A stretch of DNA of 64,000 nt, taken from positions 62,001 through 126,000 of the forward strand of contig JBBAQX010000004.1 of NCBI GenBank assembly GCA_040400085.1, given 5' to 3'. This document shows positions 30,744 through 39,310 of this stretch, piece after piece (within the stretch, counting starts at the first letter, position 1; each line of letters starts with the position of its first letter). The position numbers were made by a program, and so were the translations under genes. The notes under the pieces are model-generated. The model made no database searches and was not told where the DNA came from. It saw nothing but the letters and a program-made list of their open reading frames with translations. This DNA comes from HNR sp040400085. GTDB lineage: Bacteria; Actinomycetota; Actinomycetes; Actinomycetales; Microbacteriaceae.

Positions 30744-31031
30744 TCAGGTCCTACCTCTGCACACTAGCCAGGCTCTCCCCAGGTCTTCTCCAGCCCTCAA
30801 AAGAGCCGTTCCTGCGGTTGAAAGGTGGGCAGCCAAGATCACTCGGCCCCTACCCTGATCGCGATCACTGTCCTCTTTGATGTTCTGGCCCAAGAGGTAG
30901 AGGAACCTGGTCAAGGCATCATACCGGAGATGGCTCAAGTCGCGGGCTAGCTTCTCCAGACCACCCGGATAGTCAACATCATCAGGGTGGGTACTTTCTG
31001 ACCCTCTACTCTGGGGTTTCGGCAAGGGCAT
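30744..31031 (-). CDS. Hypothetical protein
   Basis: 95 residues from ATG 31031 (MPLPKPQSRG); a TTG 18 bases upstream is an alternative. Helical middle (LEKLARDLSHLRYDALTRFL). Unrecognised. Lies between the tRNA array and the Ro60 gene terminator. Confidence 0.6.
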   Translation of the reverse strand: MPLPKPQSRGSESTHPDDVDYPGGLEKLARDLSHLRYDALTRFLYLLGQNIKEDSDRDQGRGRVILAAHLSTAGTALLRAGEDLGRAWLVCRGRT

Positions 31032-31053
31032 GGGGATTTCATAGCACAAAAAG

Positions 31054-31085
31054 GAAAGAGCCCGGACTAACCTCCGGGCTCTTTC
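31054..31085 (-). terminator. Rho-independent terminator of the Ro60 gene
   Basis: Arms gaaagagcccgga and tccgggctctttc pair perfectly around ctaacc; on the minus strand the stem is followed by CTTTTTG. Confidence 0.85.
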
Positions 31086-31117
31086 AAGGAAGGGAAGAAA
31101 AGGGAGGGGGTCTAGTT

Positions 31118-32728
31118 TTACCCACCCTGAGCTTCGTTAGCGTCGATACCATCGAAGAGGGAGGTCATCTGGTCAGCGTACTGGAGGATACCCTCACCCC
31201 ACCCGCCAAGGATAGCGGTACGGTAGAAGGTGTCGGGTAGGAGTGTGTCTCCGTACCCGGCGACCTGGCAAAGGATCACGTTGACCTTGGGGTTGACGGT
31301 CTCCCGGTAAACCGAGACCATCTTGGCGACGTCCATGTGGGCGCCGGACCAGATGAAGTCTTTGTAGCCCTGCCCGGTACCGTACAAGCCGCCGTGGCCA
31401 GCCTGCATGTCCGAGTAGACAAAGACGTTATCCCAATGCTCCTTGTCCCGGATGGCCTTGGTCCAGAACAAGGCCACGCCGTGTTCCGTACCCCCACCGA
31501 TGGTGTGCTGCTGGCTGTTGGCTGCTGCCAACTGCTTCAGGATGGAGCCATCCTTCTTGACCGGGAACTCCTTGAGGGTGTCCCCGAAGAGGCCGACATG
31601 GCCCTCATCCGAGGCAAGGGCCGTGATGATAGCCGAGAGGTTGGCGATCTCTGCGGCTGTGACGGACCCCATGGAAGAGGTCACAGCGCCCCAGGCAGAA
31701 CCCGAGTTATCGCAGAGGGACATGCTCTTGCCCTTGAAGTGGGGGACCATCCCCAGGGACTCCTTCAAGCACTCATCCAAGGCAGCAGCCACCTTGTCAG
31801 CGTGAGGCTGCCCATGGCAAGCCCGGTAGGCTGAGTAGTACCGGAAGGGTAGCTGCTTACCCCCCTGGGCGGTCTTCACCAGCTTTTCAAGGAACAGGTC
31901 GGGGGCAACCCCGTTCGAGAGAAGGTTCCTCAGGTTCCGCAGAAGGGCCATGTGACCCATCAACGGAACAGCCTGAGCCCAGGTCTCCTTGCTGGAGCCC
32001 TTCTTGGAGATCAGAGCTTCCCAGGTGTCTTCCTCGGAAAGGGTGACCTCCCCCTTGACCAGCTTACCCAAAACAGGGTTTCCCTTGGGGTGACACACAT
32101 TCACCACGCTGACCAACGGAGCCTTCTTCTCGGCGTTCCGGTACTTGGCCACCTGGTACTCCGTCAGAGTCCCCAGGTACTTGGCCCAAGCCCCCTTGAG
32201 GGCGTTGGGATACTTGGCCCGCCCGAAGCGAGCATCGAAGTATGCCTTCTGGACAGCAGGCTCATCGGCCCTCGCCATGATGTGCGGGGCGTACTTCGCC
32301 AGAAGACCCGGGGTCTCCCGGACCTTGGGATGCCGGCTCGCCCTCACCATGATGACCTGGGGGGTCTTCCGGATGTGGTCCTGGTGCCGCAGACGAACCG
32401 CAAGCTGGAGAGTCCCTTCTGGGTCCTCATCAAGGGCCCGGTCGATGGCTGCCTCCATCTGCTCAGCCACCGTACCCGTTGAGGACTTGACCAACAGACC
32501 TCCCAGCGTCTTGTTGATCTTGGTCTGCTGGTCACTCGAAAGGCGAATGACCCTGGACACCCCAGAGTCCTTCTTCGGCTTACCGTCCCCCGAGACGTAG
32601 TAGGCCGGCTCCCCAAAGAAACTGGAGGCTGCCATGATCTGAAGCTGAGTCACGGCACTACGGAGCTTGTAGCTAACACCCCCCATGAAGTTGGTGTGAG
32701 CGCCCTGCGGAATCTTCTGATCGGACAT
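31118..32728 (-). CDS. rsr: Ro60/TROVE-domain RNA-binding protein
   Basis: 536 residues, the size of bacterial Rsr and vertebrate Ro60. The N-terminal two thirds is a HEAT-like TROVE domain (for example TLQLAVRLRHQDHIRKTPQV, WAQAVPLMGHMALLRNLRN, ALDECLKESLG). The C-terminal part is a vWA domain with MIDAS DNSGSAWG at about residue 335-345. Ro proteins bind Y RNAs and misfolded RNA ends and can tether PNPase. The gene sits between a tRNA array and a T-arm-containing tRNA-like RNA on the same strand, and is closed by a strong terminator. Ro homologues are known in a few phages; this one seems complete. Confidence 0.9.
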   Translation of the reverse strand: MSDQKIPQGAHTNFMGGVSYKLRSAVTQLQIMAASSFFGEPAYYVSGDGKPKKDSGVSRVIRLSSDQQTKINKTLGGLLVKSSTGTVAEQMEAAIDRALDEDPEGTLQLAVRLRHQDHIRKTPQVIMVRASRHPKVRETPGLLAKYAPHIMARADEPAVQKAYFDARFGRAKYPNALKGAWAKYLGTLTEYQVAKYRNAEKKAPLVSVVNVCHPKGNPVLGKLVKGEVTLSEEDTWEALISKKGSSKETWAQAVPLMGHMALLRNLRNLLSNGVAPDLFLEKLVKTAQGGKQLPFRYYSAYRACHGQPHADKVAAALDECLKESLGMVPHFKGKSMSLCDNSGSAWGAVTSSMGSVTAAEIANLSAIITALASDEGHVGLFGDTLKEFPVKKDGSILKQLAAANSQQHTIGGGTEHGVALFWTKAIRDKEHWDNVFVYSDMQAGHGGLYGTGQGYKDFIWSGAHMDVAKMVSVYRETVNPKVNVILCQVAGYGDTLLPDTFYRTAILGGWGEGILQYADQMTSLFDGIDANEAQGG

Positions 32729-32757
32729 GATTGACTGCCTTTCCGTTGTGAACGGTT

Positions 32758-32838
32758 GGGAGGTAAAGGTCGCAGACCGAGGACTCGAACCTCGTCCTTC
32801 GGGTTTCCGTAGGAAGTATCCCTGACTATTGACCTCCC
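32758..32838 (-). ncRNA. tRNA-like RNA upstream of Ro60, Y RNA candidate
   Basis: An 81-base element 30 bases upstream of the Ro60 start and on the same strand. Outer stem GGGAGGT/ACCTCCC; inside are a GGG(..)TTCC-TAC-GGAA(.)CCC hairpin and a perfect T-arm hairpin CGAGG/CCTCG with loop TTCGAGT, extended by GAC/GTC. No D-arm or valid anticodon arm fits, so it is not a normal tRNA. Bacterial Y RNAs are often encoded beside rsr and carry a tRNA-like module, hence the candidate assignment. Confidence 0.45.
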
Positions 32839-32943
32839 CTTGCGGGGGGATAGAGGCGCCAAGGTGCTTTTTTGTCCCGATGTGCTGCCACTAACACTTG
32901 TCTGCGAAACGGTTGCAGGGGACGGAATCGAACCGTCTCTTCG
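32839..32943. other. Gap with a second orphan T-arm
   Basis: A perfect T-arm (GACGG/CCGTC, loop TTCGATT) lies at 32917-32933 on the minus strand, followed by CCCTGCA-A-CC. No matching 5' acceptor or anticodon arm was found within 100 bases, so it may be a second Ro-associated RNA or a tRNA remnant. Confidence 0.4.
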
Positions 32944-34098
32944 TCATGGCTTCGATGTTATACGTATCAGACTCTCTGACACACTCTTTGAAGTTTGTCT
33001 ACGTGGAGGGGGCCCTGGGTTTAACCAGTTGCCGTCCCTTACACCGGGAGGGGGGCGAGGGGTCCCCAGGTTGATCGTCCGGGTCGTGGTGGTGTCGATG
33101 CTGGCGTTGTCCAGGATAGGGGTGAGACCCTTCTGAAAGCCAAGCTCCAGGACACTCTGGATCTGGCGCATGGCTGGGGTGGCATCCAAAGCGATCTCAG
33201 ATTCCTTGTAATAGTCGTACCACGGGAAACCCATGGGGGTATAGTCGGAAGGCCCGAAGGGGGTGGTCGGGGGGTTCTCTCCCGTGATCGCCCGCCAGAC
33301 GAAGGCATTGGCCAAGTGAATGAAGATACGCTGCCCTGCCTCGATATCCCAAGCCTCCAGGCCATGCTTGTCGTCGTAGATTTCCTGGGTCATCTCGCCC
33401 CCAGCCCCCATCCCCATGGAAGCCGATGCGGAGAAGGTCACCCCCCCGGCAGAGGCCATGGAACACACTTCCAGGGATTGCGTATAGGCTTCCATGGATA
33501 CCAGGGACCGGCTCTCCCGCAGGGGCGGCCGGACAGGGAAGTTCTTCTCGAAGAAGTCCCGCTTCATGGGGAAAACCTCGATCTGGAGACCCCCCACTTC
33601 TTCCTTGCCCGTGATCTGGCTCTCGACCGTGAGACCCTGGCCCATCTGAACTGCCACGAACTGCCGGATCTTGCCCTTCTCGACACAGAAGCCATCAAGC
33701 CAAGGCTGGGGCGGGCTCACCATGTAGTCCTTCTCTTTGAGACCCGGGCTGTAGGGGTCTCCGGTGACCGCAGAGACCTTGCCAGCGGTCACCTTGACCG
33801 CAAAGGGGATCTGTCCCCGCTGAGGGTCTGAAGCGGCTGAGAAGGACATCCACATGGCTTCGGACTGGTACATGGGGACCATGACCCCGCCCTTCTCAAT
33901 CCACTCGACCGGAACCCGGGTCTTGTACTCATCGATCTCCCGGACAGGGAAACCACCCTTGGACGGGGGGAGACCGTAAGTCTCCCCGTCATCGGGGATG
34001 CGAAGGGTCCGGTGAAAGTCCACCGAGAAGACCGCGTGGGGGTGGGTTGAGGTGAAGTCAAACGACAGGAGGCGCTGGTTCTTGACGCTGATCGGCAT
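32944..34098 (-). CDS. Conserved protein of unknown function
   Basis: 384 residues. The stretch from SVKNQRLLSFDF through YQSEAMWMSFSA, KVTAGKVSAVTG and WLDGFCVEKGKIRQFVA is recognisable as a conserved bacterial family often labelled only 'hypothetical' or 'integral membrane protein' although no membrane helix is visible. The last 40 residues are Pro/Ser-rich and unlike the rest. It is upstream of Ro60 on the same strand, but the two RNA-like elements lie between them. Confidence 0.7.
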   Translation of the reverse strand: MPISVKNQRLLSFDFTSTHPHAVFSVDFHRTLRIPDDGETYGLPPSKGGFPVREIDEYKTRVPVEWIEKGGVMVPMYQSEAMWMSFSAASDPQRGQIPFAVKVTAGKVSAVTGDPYSPGLKEKDYMVSPPQPWLDGFCVEKGKIRQFVAVQMGQGLTVESQITGKEEVGGLQIEVFPMKRDFFEKNFPVRPPLRESRSLVSMEAYTQSLEVCSMASAGGVTFSASASMGMGAGGEMTQEIYDDKHGLEAWDIEAGQRIFIHLANAFVWRAITGENPPTTPFGPSDYTPMGFPWYDYYKESEIALDATPAMRQIQSVLELGFQKGLTPILDNASIDTTTTRTINLGTPRPPPGVRDGNWLNPGPPPRRQTSKSVSESLIRITSKP

Positions 34099-34107
34099 GG
34101 CCTACCC

Positions 34108-34443
34108 CTACACCAGGGCCGCCACCTTTGCCTCCAAGACTTTGATCAACTTCGTCAGGTGCTCGACTTCGTAAGCCACCCCTTCCGGATGGTACTTCTT
34201 GTAGCAAGAGAGGGAGCAGAACCACTCCTTATCCTGCTCCGGGTCCTTCTCTTCCCCCAGCACCCACCCTGCCTCCCGGAGACTCGGCGGCGAGGGATGG
34301 GATGAGACCTTGTGGGTCGAGCCACACCGACAGGTCGTGGTTGTCGAGAGGTCTGAGAAAGAGCCCACGTAGGTATCCCCCTCAAGGTCCCGGCCCCACA
34401 GGGTAACATGCTGATCATTCTTGCCAGCCACTTCTCGGTTCAT
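34108..34443 (-). CDS. Small zinc-finger protein
   Basis: 111 residues. CRCGSTH in the first half and CSLSCYKKYH in the second provide a plausible zinc site. The C-terminus is a helical Leu/Lys/Val segment (LTKLIKVLEAKVAAL), coiled-coil-like. Its start overlaps the divergent metalloprotease region only if the latter's longer start is used. Confidence 0.65.
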   Translation of the reverse strand: MNREVAGKNDQHVTLWGRDLEGDTYVGSFSDLSTTTTCRCGSTHKVSSHPSPPSLREAGWVLGEEKDPEQDKEWFCSLSCYKKYHPEGVAYEVEHLTKLIKVLEAKVAALV

Positions 34444-34471
34444 AGGGCACTTCTACACCAGGCCCTTTTGC

Positions 34472-35104
34472 ATGGCGATCACCGAAGAAGCCCAGAAGTA
34501 TCTGAAGGACGTGTCCGAGGCTTGTCGGTCCAAGACGGCTGCCGTCTCACCCACCTTCATCTCCAAGGTGTACGGCGGTGGTAGCCAGTGGGACAGGTTT
34601 ATCGAAGGGTGGGCCCCTCGCATCTACAGCTTCGTACAGCAAACCCTGGGCCCCTACGGTACGGAACCCTACTTCACCATCAACCCCATGGCTGCCGGGA
34701 TGCACATGAGCGGGGCTACAGCTTCCTTTGACCTGGGGACCGGACAGATCACGCTCTGCCCATCAACGGAGGGTAACGCGGGACGTATCCTGGAGAAGCT
34801 TACCCACGAGATGACCCACGGTGCCGTTGCCCTCTTCCCGCAGACAGATCCGTTCTACGATGAGGGCTGGATTGACTACAGCGTATGGTGCATGGCCCAC
34901 GCCCCCTTCTGGGGACAGCATCAAGAAGCGATGCTGAGGGAAGCCGCCTACAACATCGCTTGCCGGAGGGAGAGGGCGTACCAGGGGCTATCGGACTATG
35001 ACCGGAAGCGCTGGGCCGGTGGGGTCTACGCCTCCATGGTCCATGGGCCCATGATCCTGGCTCGACTCCGTATGCGTAAGGCCGAAGGTAACTTTACGTG
35101 GTAA
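34472..35104 (+). CDS. Putative zinc metallopeptidase (HExxH)
   Basis: 210 residues from ATG 34472. LEKLTHEMTHGAVALF provides an HExxH zinc-binding helix and DEGWIDYSVW about 20 residues later could give the third ligand, a gluzincin/basic-secretory-protease-like layout. No signal peptide is seen, so it would act inside the infected cell or as part of the virion. Start of a short plus-strand island. Confidence 0.65.
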   Translation: MAITEEAQKYLKDVSEACRSKTAAVSPTFISKVYGGGSQWDRFIEGWAPRIYSFVQQTLGPYGTEPYFTINPMAAGMHMSGATASFDLGTGQITLCPSTEGNAGRILEKLTHEMTHGAVALFPQTDPFYDEGWIDYSVWCMAHAPFWGQHQEAMLREAAYNIACRRERAYQGLSDYDRKRWAGGVYASMVHGPMILARLRMRKAEGNFTW

Positions 35105-35120
35105 CGGGGTAGCCTCCCCC

Positions 35121-35405
35121 ATGGCGACCACCGATAAGCTTTGGACCCTCTACATCGTCGTTAACTGCGAGGGGCTCCTTTACGTGGGCATCACCGTTGA
35201 CGTGCCCAGAAGGATGAACCAGCACAATAGCGGGAAAGGGGCCAGGTTTACCCGGGGGAGAGGTCCCTGGTTCATCGCCTACCTTGAAGCCCTGACCACG
35301 GATGTTCGCCATGCCCTTCGTAGGGAACGGGCCGTCAAGAGGCTGCACCGCCCCCATAAACTTGCCCTCGCCCACGGGTTCCTGGGGCCTACTGCCCTGA
35401 AGTAG
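35121..35405 (+). CDS. GIY-YIG nuclease
   Basis: 94 residues, the size of the YhbQ/UPF0213 single-domain group. LYIVVNCEGLLYVGIT is the GIY-YIG strand pair (LYI...YVG), followed by the catalytic Arg (PRRMNQHNSGKGARFTRGRG) and a Glu in the RRERAVKRL helix. Could be a DNA-repair type nuclease or a homing enzyme. Confidence 0.85.
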   Translation: MATTDKLWTLYIVVNCEGLLYVGITVDVPRRMNQHNSGKGARFTRGRGPWFIAYLEALTTDVRHALRRERAVKRLHRPHKLALAHGFLGPTALK

Positions 35406-35461
35406 GTAGGGGGGCTACCTGGATAACCTGTCTGTGAAGCATCCCCTCTCAGGGAGACTTC

Positions 35462-35686
35462 ATGGGGAGTGGGGGGAGTGGTACGTACCCGGTATGTTTG
35501 GACCTTGCCAAAGAGCTTGCTGCCAAGCTTGAAGCAAAAGGCTCCCCCTTGTCCCCCCAAGCCAGGCACTTCGAGGTAGTCTTCTTGGCCTGGCTTGGGG
35601 CTAAGCCCGCGGACTCCGCCCAAGTCATGATCCGGTTCATGGCTTTTGTCCGCGAAGCCCAGGAAGAACTCAGCCGGGCTAGTTGA
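35462..35686 (+). CDS. Hypothetical small protein
   Basis: 74 residues, helical with a Gly-rich start. Converges on the next minus-strand gene with an 8-base overlap. Unrecognised. Confidence 0.55.
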   Translation: MGSGGSGTYPVCLDLAKELAAKLEAKGSPLSPQARHFEVVFLAWLGAKPADSAQVMIRFMAFVREAQEELSRAS

Positions 35687-35984
35687 GGTCCCGAGGGGAC
35701 CGGTACCGTGGAGCCCGGAGAAGAGCCAGGTCTTCCAAGCACGCTATCGTGAAGGCCAACTCGTTACCCAGGTCCGGGCGAGTAGCTTCAAGGTAAACGC
35801 GGCGGATCTTGAGGGCCAGGATGAGCCTTTGGAGGCTCAAGGTCCCTTCGGTCTCGACCTCCGGGTAAGCCTTGCTAGCTGACCAGTCATGGAACCGGGC
35901 CCCTACCTTATCAGGTAGGACTTCCATGAGGGGGTGCGCCAGGCAGTTATGAACCACCGACCAGAACTTCTCTCGGAAGGTCAT
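35679..35984 (-). CDS. Hypothetical phage protein
   Basis: 101 residues. FWSVVHNCLAHPLMEVLP followed by ARFHDWSA resembles a short conserved segment seen in many phage hypothetical proteins, but no function is attached to it. ATGA overlap with the upstream gene. Confidence 0.7.
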   Translation of the reverse strand: MTFREKFWSVVHNCLAHPLMEVLPDKVGARFHDWSASKAYPEVETEGTLSLQRLILALKIRRVYLEATRPDLGNELAFTIACLEDLALLRAPRYRSPRDLN

Positions 35985-36409
35985 GGTTCCCTCAGACCCA
36001 AGACCAGGTCTTGCCAGAGAATATCATCCGGTGAGTCCAGCGCAATCCTTCGCTTGACCCAAGCCACAAATCTTGGCTTCTTCAGGTAGTCCGGCACGGA
36101 CTGACGCCCCTTGGCCGTCCTCATGAAGAACAACTCCCGGAGATACTTCCTGGCCTCCACTCCCATGCAGTCTATGGGCACTTTGAAGTCACGGGATAGT
36201 TCTACCCCCTCCTCAACACGGTAAGCCGTGTAGCCCACCATCCGTTTGATAGGGTCGTCAGAGACCACCACATCCCAGCCATCTTTCACGTAGGGCTCAA
36301 GAGCCAGGAACAGGTGAAGCAGAGACTCGCTCTGGGTAGCCTCTGCCAGGATGGTCTTGGCTTCTACCTTGGGGGTCTCGGTCACAGGGGGGAGGGGTTG
36401 CTCGGTCAT
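35981..36409 (-). CDS. Hypothetical protein
   Basis: 142 residues from ATG 36409. Pro/Glu-rich N-terminus then an alpha/beta domain (VKDGWDVVVSDDPIKRMVGYTAYRV). Located 7 bases downstream of the methyltransferase gene; the longer in-frame start lies inside that gene and was rejected. Confidence 0.65.
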   Translation of the reverse strand: MTEQPLPPVTETPKVEAKTILAEATQSESLLHLFLALEPYVKDGWDVVVSDDPIKRMVGYTAYRVEEGVELSRDFKVPIDCMGVEARKYLRELFFMRTAKGRQSVPDYLKKPRFVAWVKRRIALDSPDDILWQDLVLGLREP

Positions 36410-36416
36410 GGGTCGT

Positions 36417-38573
36417 TTACTCCACGTCAAAGAGAGCCGCGTAACCCTCTTTAGCTGTTGATACCGTTCTAGTTTCTTGCTCAACCGGGGCCAATCTCGA
36501 TCTCGCTTCCTCTGCATAGCTAGCCTCACGTTCGATACCCACAGCAGAGAACCCCTCTTGAAGGGCTGCTACCAAGGTTGATCCCGTCCCCGCAAAGGGG
36601 TCCAGGACTACACCGCCCGGGGGCGTTACTAGCCGGATCAACCATGCCATCAACGCCAATGACTTGGGCGTGGGGTGGGTTGTTTTTGACCCGTCTGGCA
36701 AAAGCTTCTCAGCCGGAGGGGCTTTCCCCGTGTAAAGGAAAGGCTCTTGGAAGTTGGGGAAGAACCTGGAGGCACCTCCGGTGTCCCCCCTGGACACTCT
36801 TGTCATAGGCAAACCAGGAAGCCAAGAGGAAGTGGTTGGTTCTGTGCTCAAGTTCAGGTCTACAGTGCTTTTGGAGATTCCACTCTGGGTATCCACAGCA
36901 GCTACAGGGCAACCCTCTTCGCATTGGTAGACAGCCACATCCTCTTCCCCGTTGGCATCTCCGGTCTGAACCTGGGTATACGGATGACCTGCCCCTTCCC
37001 CAAAGGGCTTCATGCCATCCTCGAACCGGTTGATCACAGGGGCAGGGGCTTTCACGGTGCCTACCCTCTTGCACCCCCTCAAGGAAGAGGGTTCAAACCA
37101 GGGACGCCATCCGTGGGGGATAGCCCCAAGAGGGACCTCAAGGCTATGTTTTCGGCACGTAGTCGGCAAACCTCTATCTCGATCAAACGATGCTTCTGAG
37201 AGTGAGATTTGCGGTCGTCCACCATCAGATTCTCCGGCCTGTTGTCGGATTTGACACCATTGAGGTGGTGAACTATCTCCGAACGAAGAAGGGGGCGACC
37301 CAAGAACACCGCCAGCACCAAACGGTGCTCCAACAGATATCTGTTTTTCCCCCTCCCCAACATAGGAGCCACCAACATCTGCACCGATTGGGGGTAGGTT
37401 CTGGGATCTACGTGGATGTAGCCCGCTGAATCGGTCATCCTCCCGCCCCTCCATTGGGAAGACTTTTCCATGGTCTGAGCCCCAAGGTGACCCCGCGACA
37501 TCTTCTCCCGAGACACTGCTGTATGTGGAATACCCAGGCGCTTGCCTGAAATGTTGGCCCTGGCGTGGCAAGCATGGCTGCAATACTTCCGACGCCCAGA
37601 ACGTACCCAAGCAGGAGTCACCTCGAAAGTATTGCTGCACTGCTGGCAAGGTATCAGGACCCACTCCTTCTTGCGGATGGCTTTGCGGGAAGCTCCCACA
37701 CACGTCGTACTGCAAAACGTTCGCTGTGCAAGGGTGGAGGGTATGCCCCAGATCAACGCTCCGCACTGCCGACAAGGTTTCGACAATGCCGTAGTAGGCA
37801 AGGATCGCTTGGGAGACTTGTTCTGGGAGGTCATCTGCCAGGCGATAGACTACAAACTGAGTATGGCTGAACAGCGTGTTGGGGGGCCATCTCCCCTTGA
37901 GAGCCCCTTCCACGTCAGGGTTGAACTCCGAAGAGTTTTTCCAACCCCGAGAGGGTGAGTTGTGTAGCTTGCCAAAGGCTTCGATGTTGGCTCTTACCTC
38001 TTCCTCGAACCCTGGGCCCCCCTTCACCCGAGAGGCATCTATGTTCAGGCCCCCTGTCCCGTGAGCCATGACGTTGGCAGCGATGGTCTTCTCGGAAAGA
38101 GGCTTCCGTACCAAAATCCAATGCTCGTTGGACGGCTTCAACGCGGTCCCCCAACCTTGCCATGTCTCGGCCTCTTCCGGACTCACCTTGGCAACGGCCT
38201 TCCGGATATTCTGGCTCTTGGGGAAGCCAGACCCAAACAGATGGGTCACCACGTCTCTCACCTCAAAGCCTGCATCCTCCAAAGCAGTAGCCGTCCAATG
38301 ACTTGTCCGAGGGAGAGCCCAGACCAGACCATGAGCCCCTGGCTTCAGGATACGGAGGCACTCTGCGAAGGTCTCCGTCATGGCAGAGATAAAGTTAGCC
38401 CGGGGCCCCTGGTCCCCTTTGCCACGGAAGTCATCCCATCCCGAGTTTCGAGAAGCCATGAAAGCCACTCCAGCGGGAGGATCAGTGACCATGGAATCCA
38501 TGGACTCGGCATCCAAGGTAGGAAGAACCTCTCGATTGTCTCCCTGGATAAGGCGGTAGGTGGGGGCTGGCAT
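36417..38573 (-). CDS. DNA methyltransferase, interrupted by nested HNH gene
   Basis: 718 codons from ATG 38573. Residues 1-240 contain motif IV DPPAG (VTDPPAGVAFM, an A where Y/F/W is usual) and the target region; residues 501-718 contain CKRVGTVKAPAPVINRF, TGGASRFFPNF and the SAM-binding motif VLDPFAGTGSTLVAAL. Homologous phage N4/N6 methyltransferases run directly from ...HT to ...GCKRVG. Here about 260 residues of unrelated, Ser/Gly-rich sequence intervene, and that segment coincides with an HNH gene in another frame. The frame stays open, so either a long insert protein is made or the insert is removed. Confidence 0.75.
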   Translation of the reverse strand: MPAPTYRLIQGDNREVLPTLDAESMDSMVTDPPAGVAFMASRNSGWDDFRGKGDQGPRANFISAMTETFAECLRILKPGAHGLVWALPRTSHWTATALEDAGFEVRDVVTHLFGSGFPKSQNIRKAVAKVSPEEAETWQGWGTALKPSNEHWILVRKPLSEKTIAANVMAHGTGGLNIDASRVKGGPGFEEEVRANIEAFGKLHNSPSRGWKNSSEFNPDVEGALKGRWPPNTLFSHTQFVVYRLADDLPEQVSQAILAYYGIVETLSAVRSVDLGHTLHPCTANVLQYDVCGSFPQSHPQEGVGPDTLPAVQQYFRGDSCLGTFWASEVLQPCLPRQGQHFRQAPGYSTYSSVSGEDVAGSPWGSDHGKVFPMEGREDDRFSGLHPRRSQNLPPIGADVGGSYVGEGEKQISVGAPFGAGGVLGSPPSSFGDSSPPQWCQIRQQAGESDGGRPQISLSEASFDRDRGLPTTCRKHSLEVPLGAIPHGWRPWFEPSSLRGCKRVGTVKAPAPVINRFEDGMKPFGEGAGHPYTQVQTGDANGEEDVAVYQCEEGCPVAAVDTQSGISKSTVDLNLSTEPTTSSWLPGLPMTRVSRGDTGGASRFFPNFQEPFLYTGKAPPAEKLLPDGSKTTHPTPKSLALMAWLIRLVTPPGGVVLDPFAGTGSTLVAALQEGFSAVGIEREASYAEEARSRLAPVEQETRTVSTAKEGYAALFDVE
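37079..37834 (-). CDS. HNH homing endonuclease nested in the methyltransferase gene
   Basis: 251 residues, same strand as the methyltransferase but a different frame. The N-terminal half has repeated zinc knuckles (CRQCG, CSTTC, CQQCS, CSHAC). The C-terminal half carries an HNH_3-type core (LLEHRLVLAVFLGRPLLRSE then IVHHLNGVKSDNRPENLMV) and a coiled-coil-like tail. It fills about 756 of the roughly 800 inserted bases, leaving little room for a group I intron outside the ORF. Confidence 0.85.
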   Translation of the reverse strand: MTSQNKSPKRSLPTTALSKPCRQCGALIWGIPSTLAQRTFCSTTCVGASRKAIRKKEWVLIPCQQCSNTFEVTPAWVRSGRRKYCSHACHARANISGKRLGIPHTAVSREKMSRGHLGAQTMEKSSQWRGGRMTDSAGYIHVDPRTYPQSVQMLVAPMLGRGKNRYLLEHRLVLAVFLGRPLLRSEIVHHLNGVKSDNRPENLMVDDRKSHSQKHRLIEIEVCRLRAENIALRSLLGLSPTDGVPGLNPLP

Positions 38574-38608
38574 CAAACCGCCAGTCTAGCTCACCTACAT
38601 GGTGGTTG

Positions 38609-39310
38609 CTAGAGCGAGGACCTGACCGACCTCTGCGGTTCCACAGTGCCACTGAAAGGACCCCGTTCCGGGATACTGGCCTTGCGGGTAGGGACCTTGG
38701 GGACAATGAAAGGTGAGGAACGAGCCTTCTCCGCAAAGTTGCCCCCACACAAGGTCAGGTACCACGCCGAGAAGTTCAGGTCGTGCGAACGGCCAGGGTC
38801 CAGGACATAGTTCTTGGAGCTAAACGGGGAATGGGCCGTCTCGTGGACGAGGATGCACGACATACCCTCCGGTAGCAATTCCAAGAAGTCCCCGACAAGG
38901 GACTGGACCATGCACTCCAGGCCCACGGCGTTGTAGAGGATCAAGTCATTTTCATAGGGGCGGTCGTCAAGGTACTGCCAGGAATACCTGCAAGCCCCTT
39001 GCACCAAAGCAGCTTCGGGCGCCGGAAGGGTCGAGTTGAGGTGAGCCCCCACGTACCGAAGCTGTTCTTCAACGCTTGCGCTCCCCCAGGACACGGTGAT
39101 TGCTTGGACCGATGCGTGGGTCACAGCAGACCTCAAACCAGAGGGCGGGGTCACCAGGGACAACGTGTAGCGGCGAGGTACAGGGCCGCGAGGTACAGGG
39201 CCTTCGTCTGTGTCCTGGGTATCCCGGGGGTTCATCTTCAAGTCTACCGAGATTTCAAGATGATCCACCCCGTAGTAGGCCAGGGCCTTCTTGTACTTGG
39301 ACTCGCGCAT
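38609..39310 (-). CDS. Putative zinc metallopeptidase-like protein
   Basis: 233 residues. CILVHETAHSPFSSK contains an HExxH motif; no obvious third ligand was identified. A tandem GPVPRGPVPR duplication (15-base direct repeat near 39170-39195) lies in the N-terminal third. Second HExxH protein in this segment. Confidence 0.55.
   Translation of the reverse strand: MRESKYKKALAYYGVDHLEISVDLKMNPRDTQDTDEGPVPRGPVPRRYTLSLVTPPSGLRSAVTHASVQAITVSWGSASVEEQLRYVGAHLNSTLPAPEAALVQGACRYSWQYLDDRPYENDLILYNAVGLECMVQSLVGDFLELLPEGMSCILVHETAHSPFSSKNYVLDPGRSHDLNFSAWYLTLCGGNFAEKARSSPFIVPKVPTRKASIPERGPFSGTVEPQRSVRSSL

Noticed and set aside
37079..37880. Standard group I intron in the methyltransferase gene
   Set aside because: Only about 45 bases lie outside the HNH frame, too few for the catalytic core; kept only as one of several possibilities.
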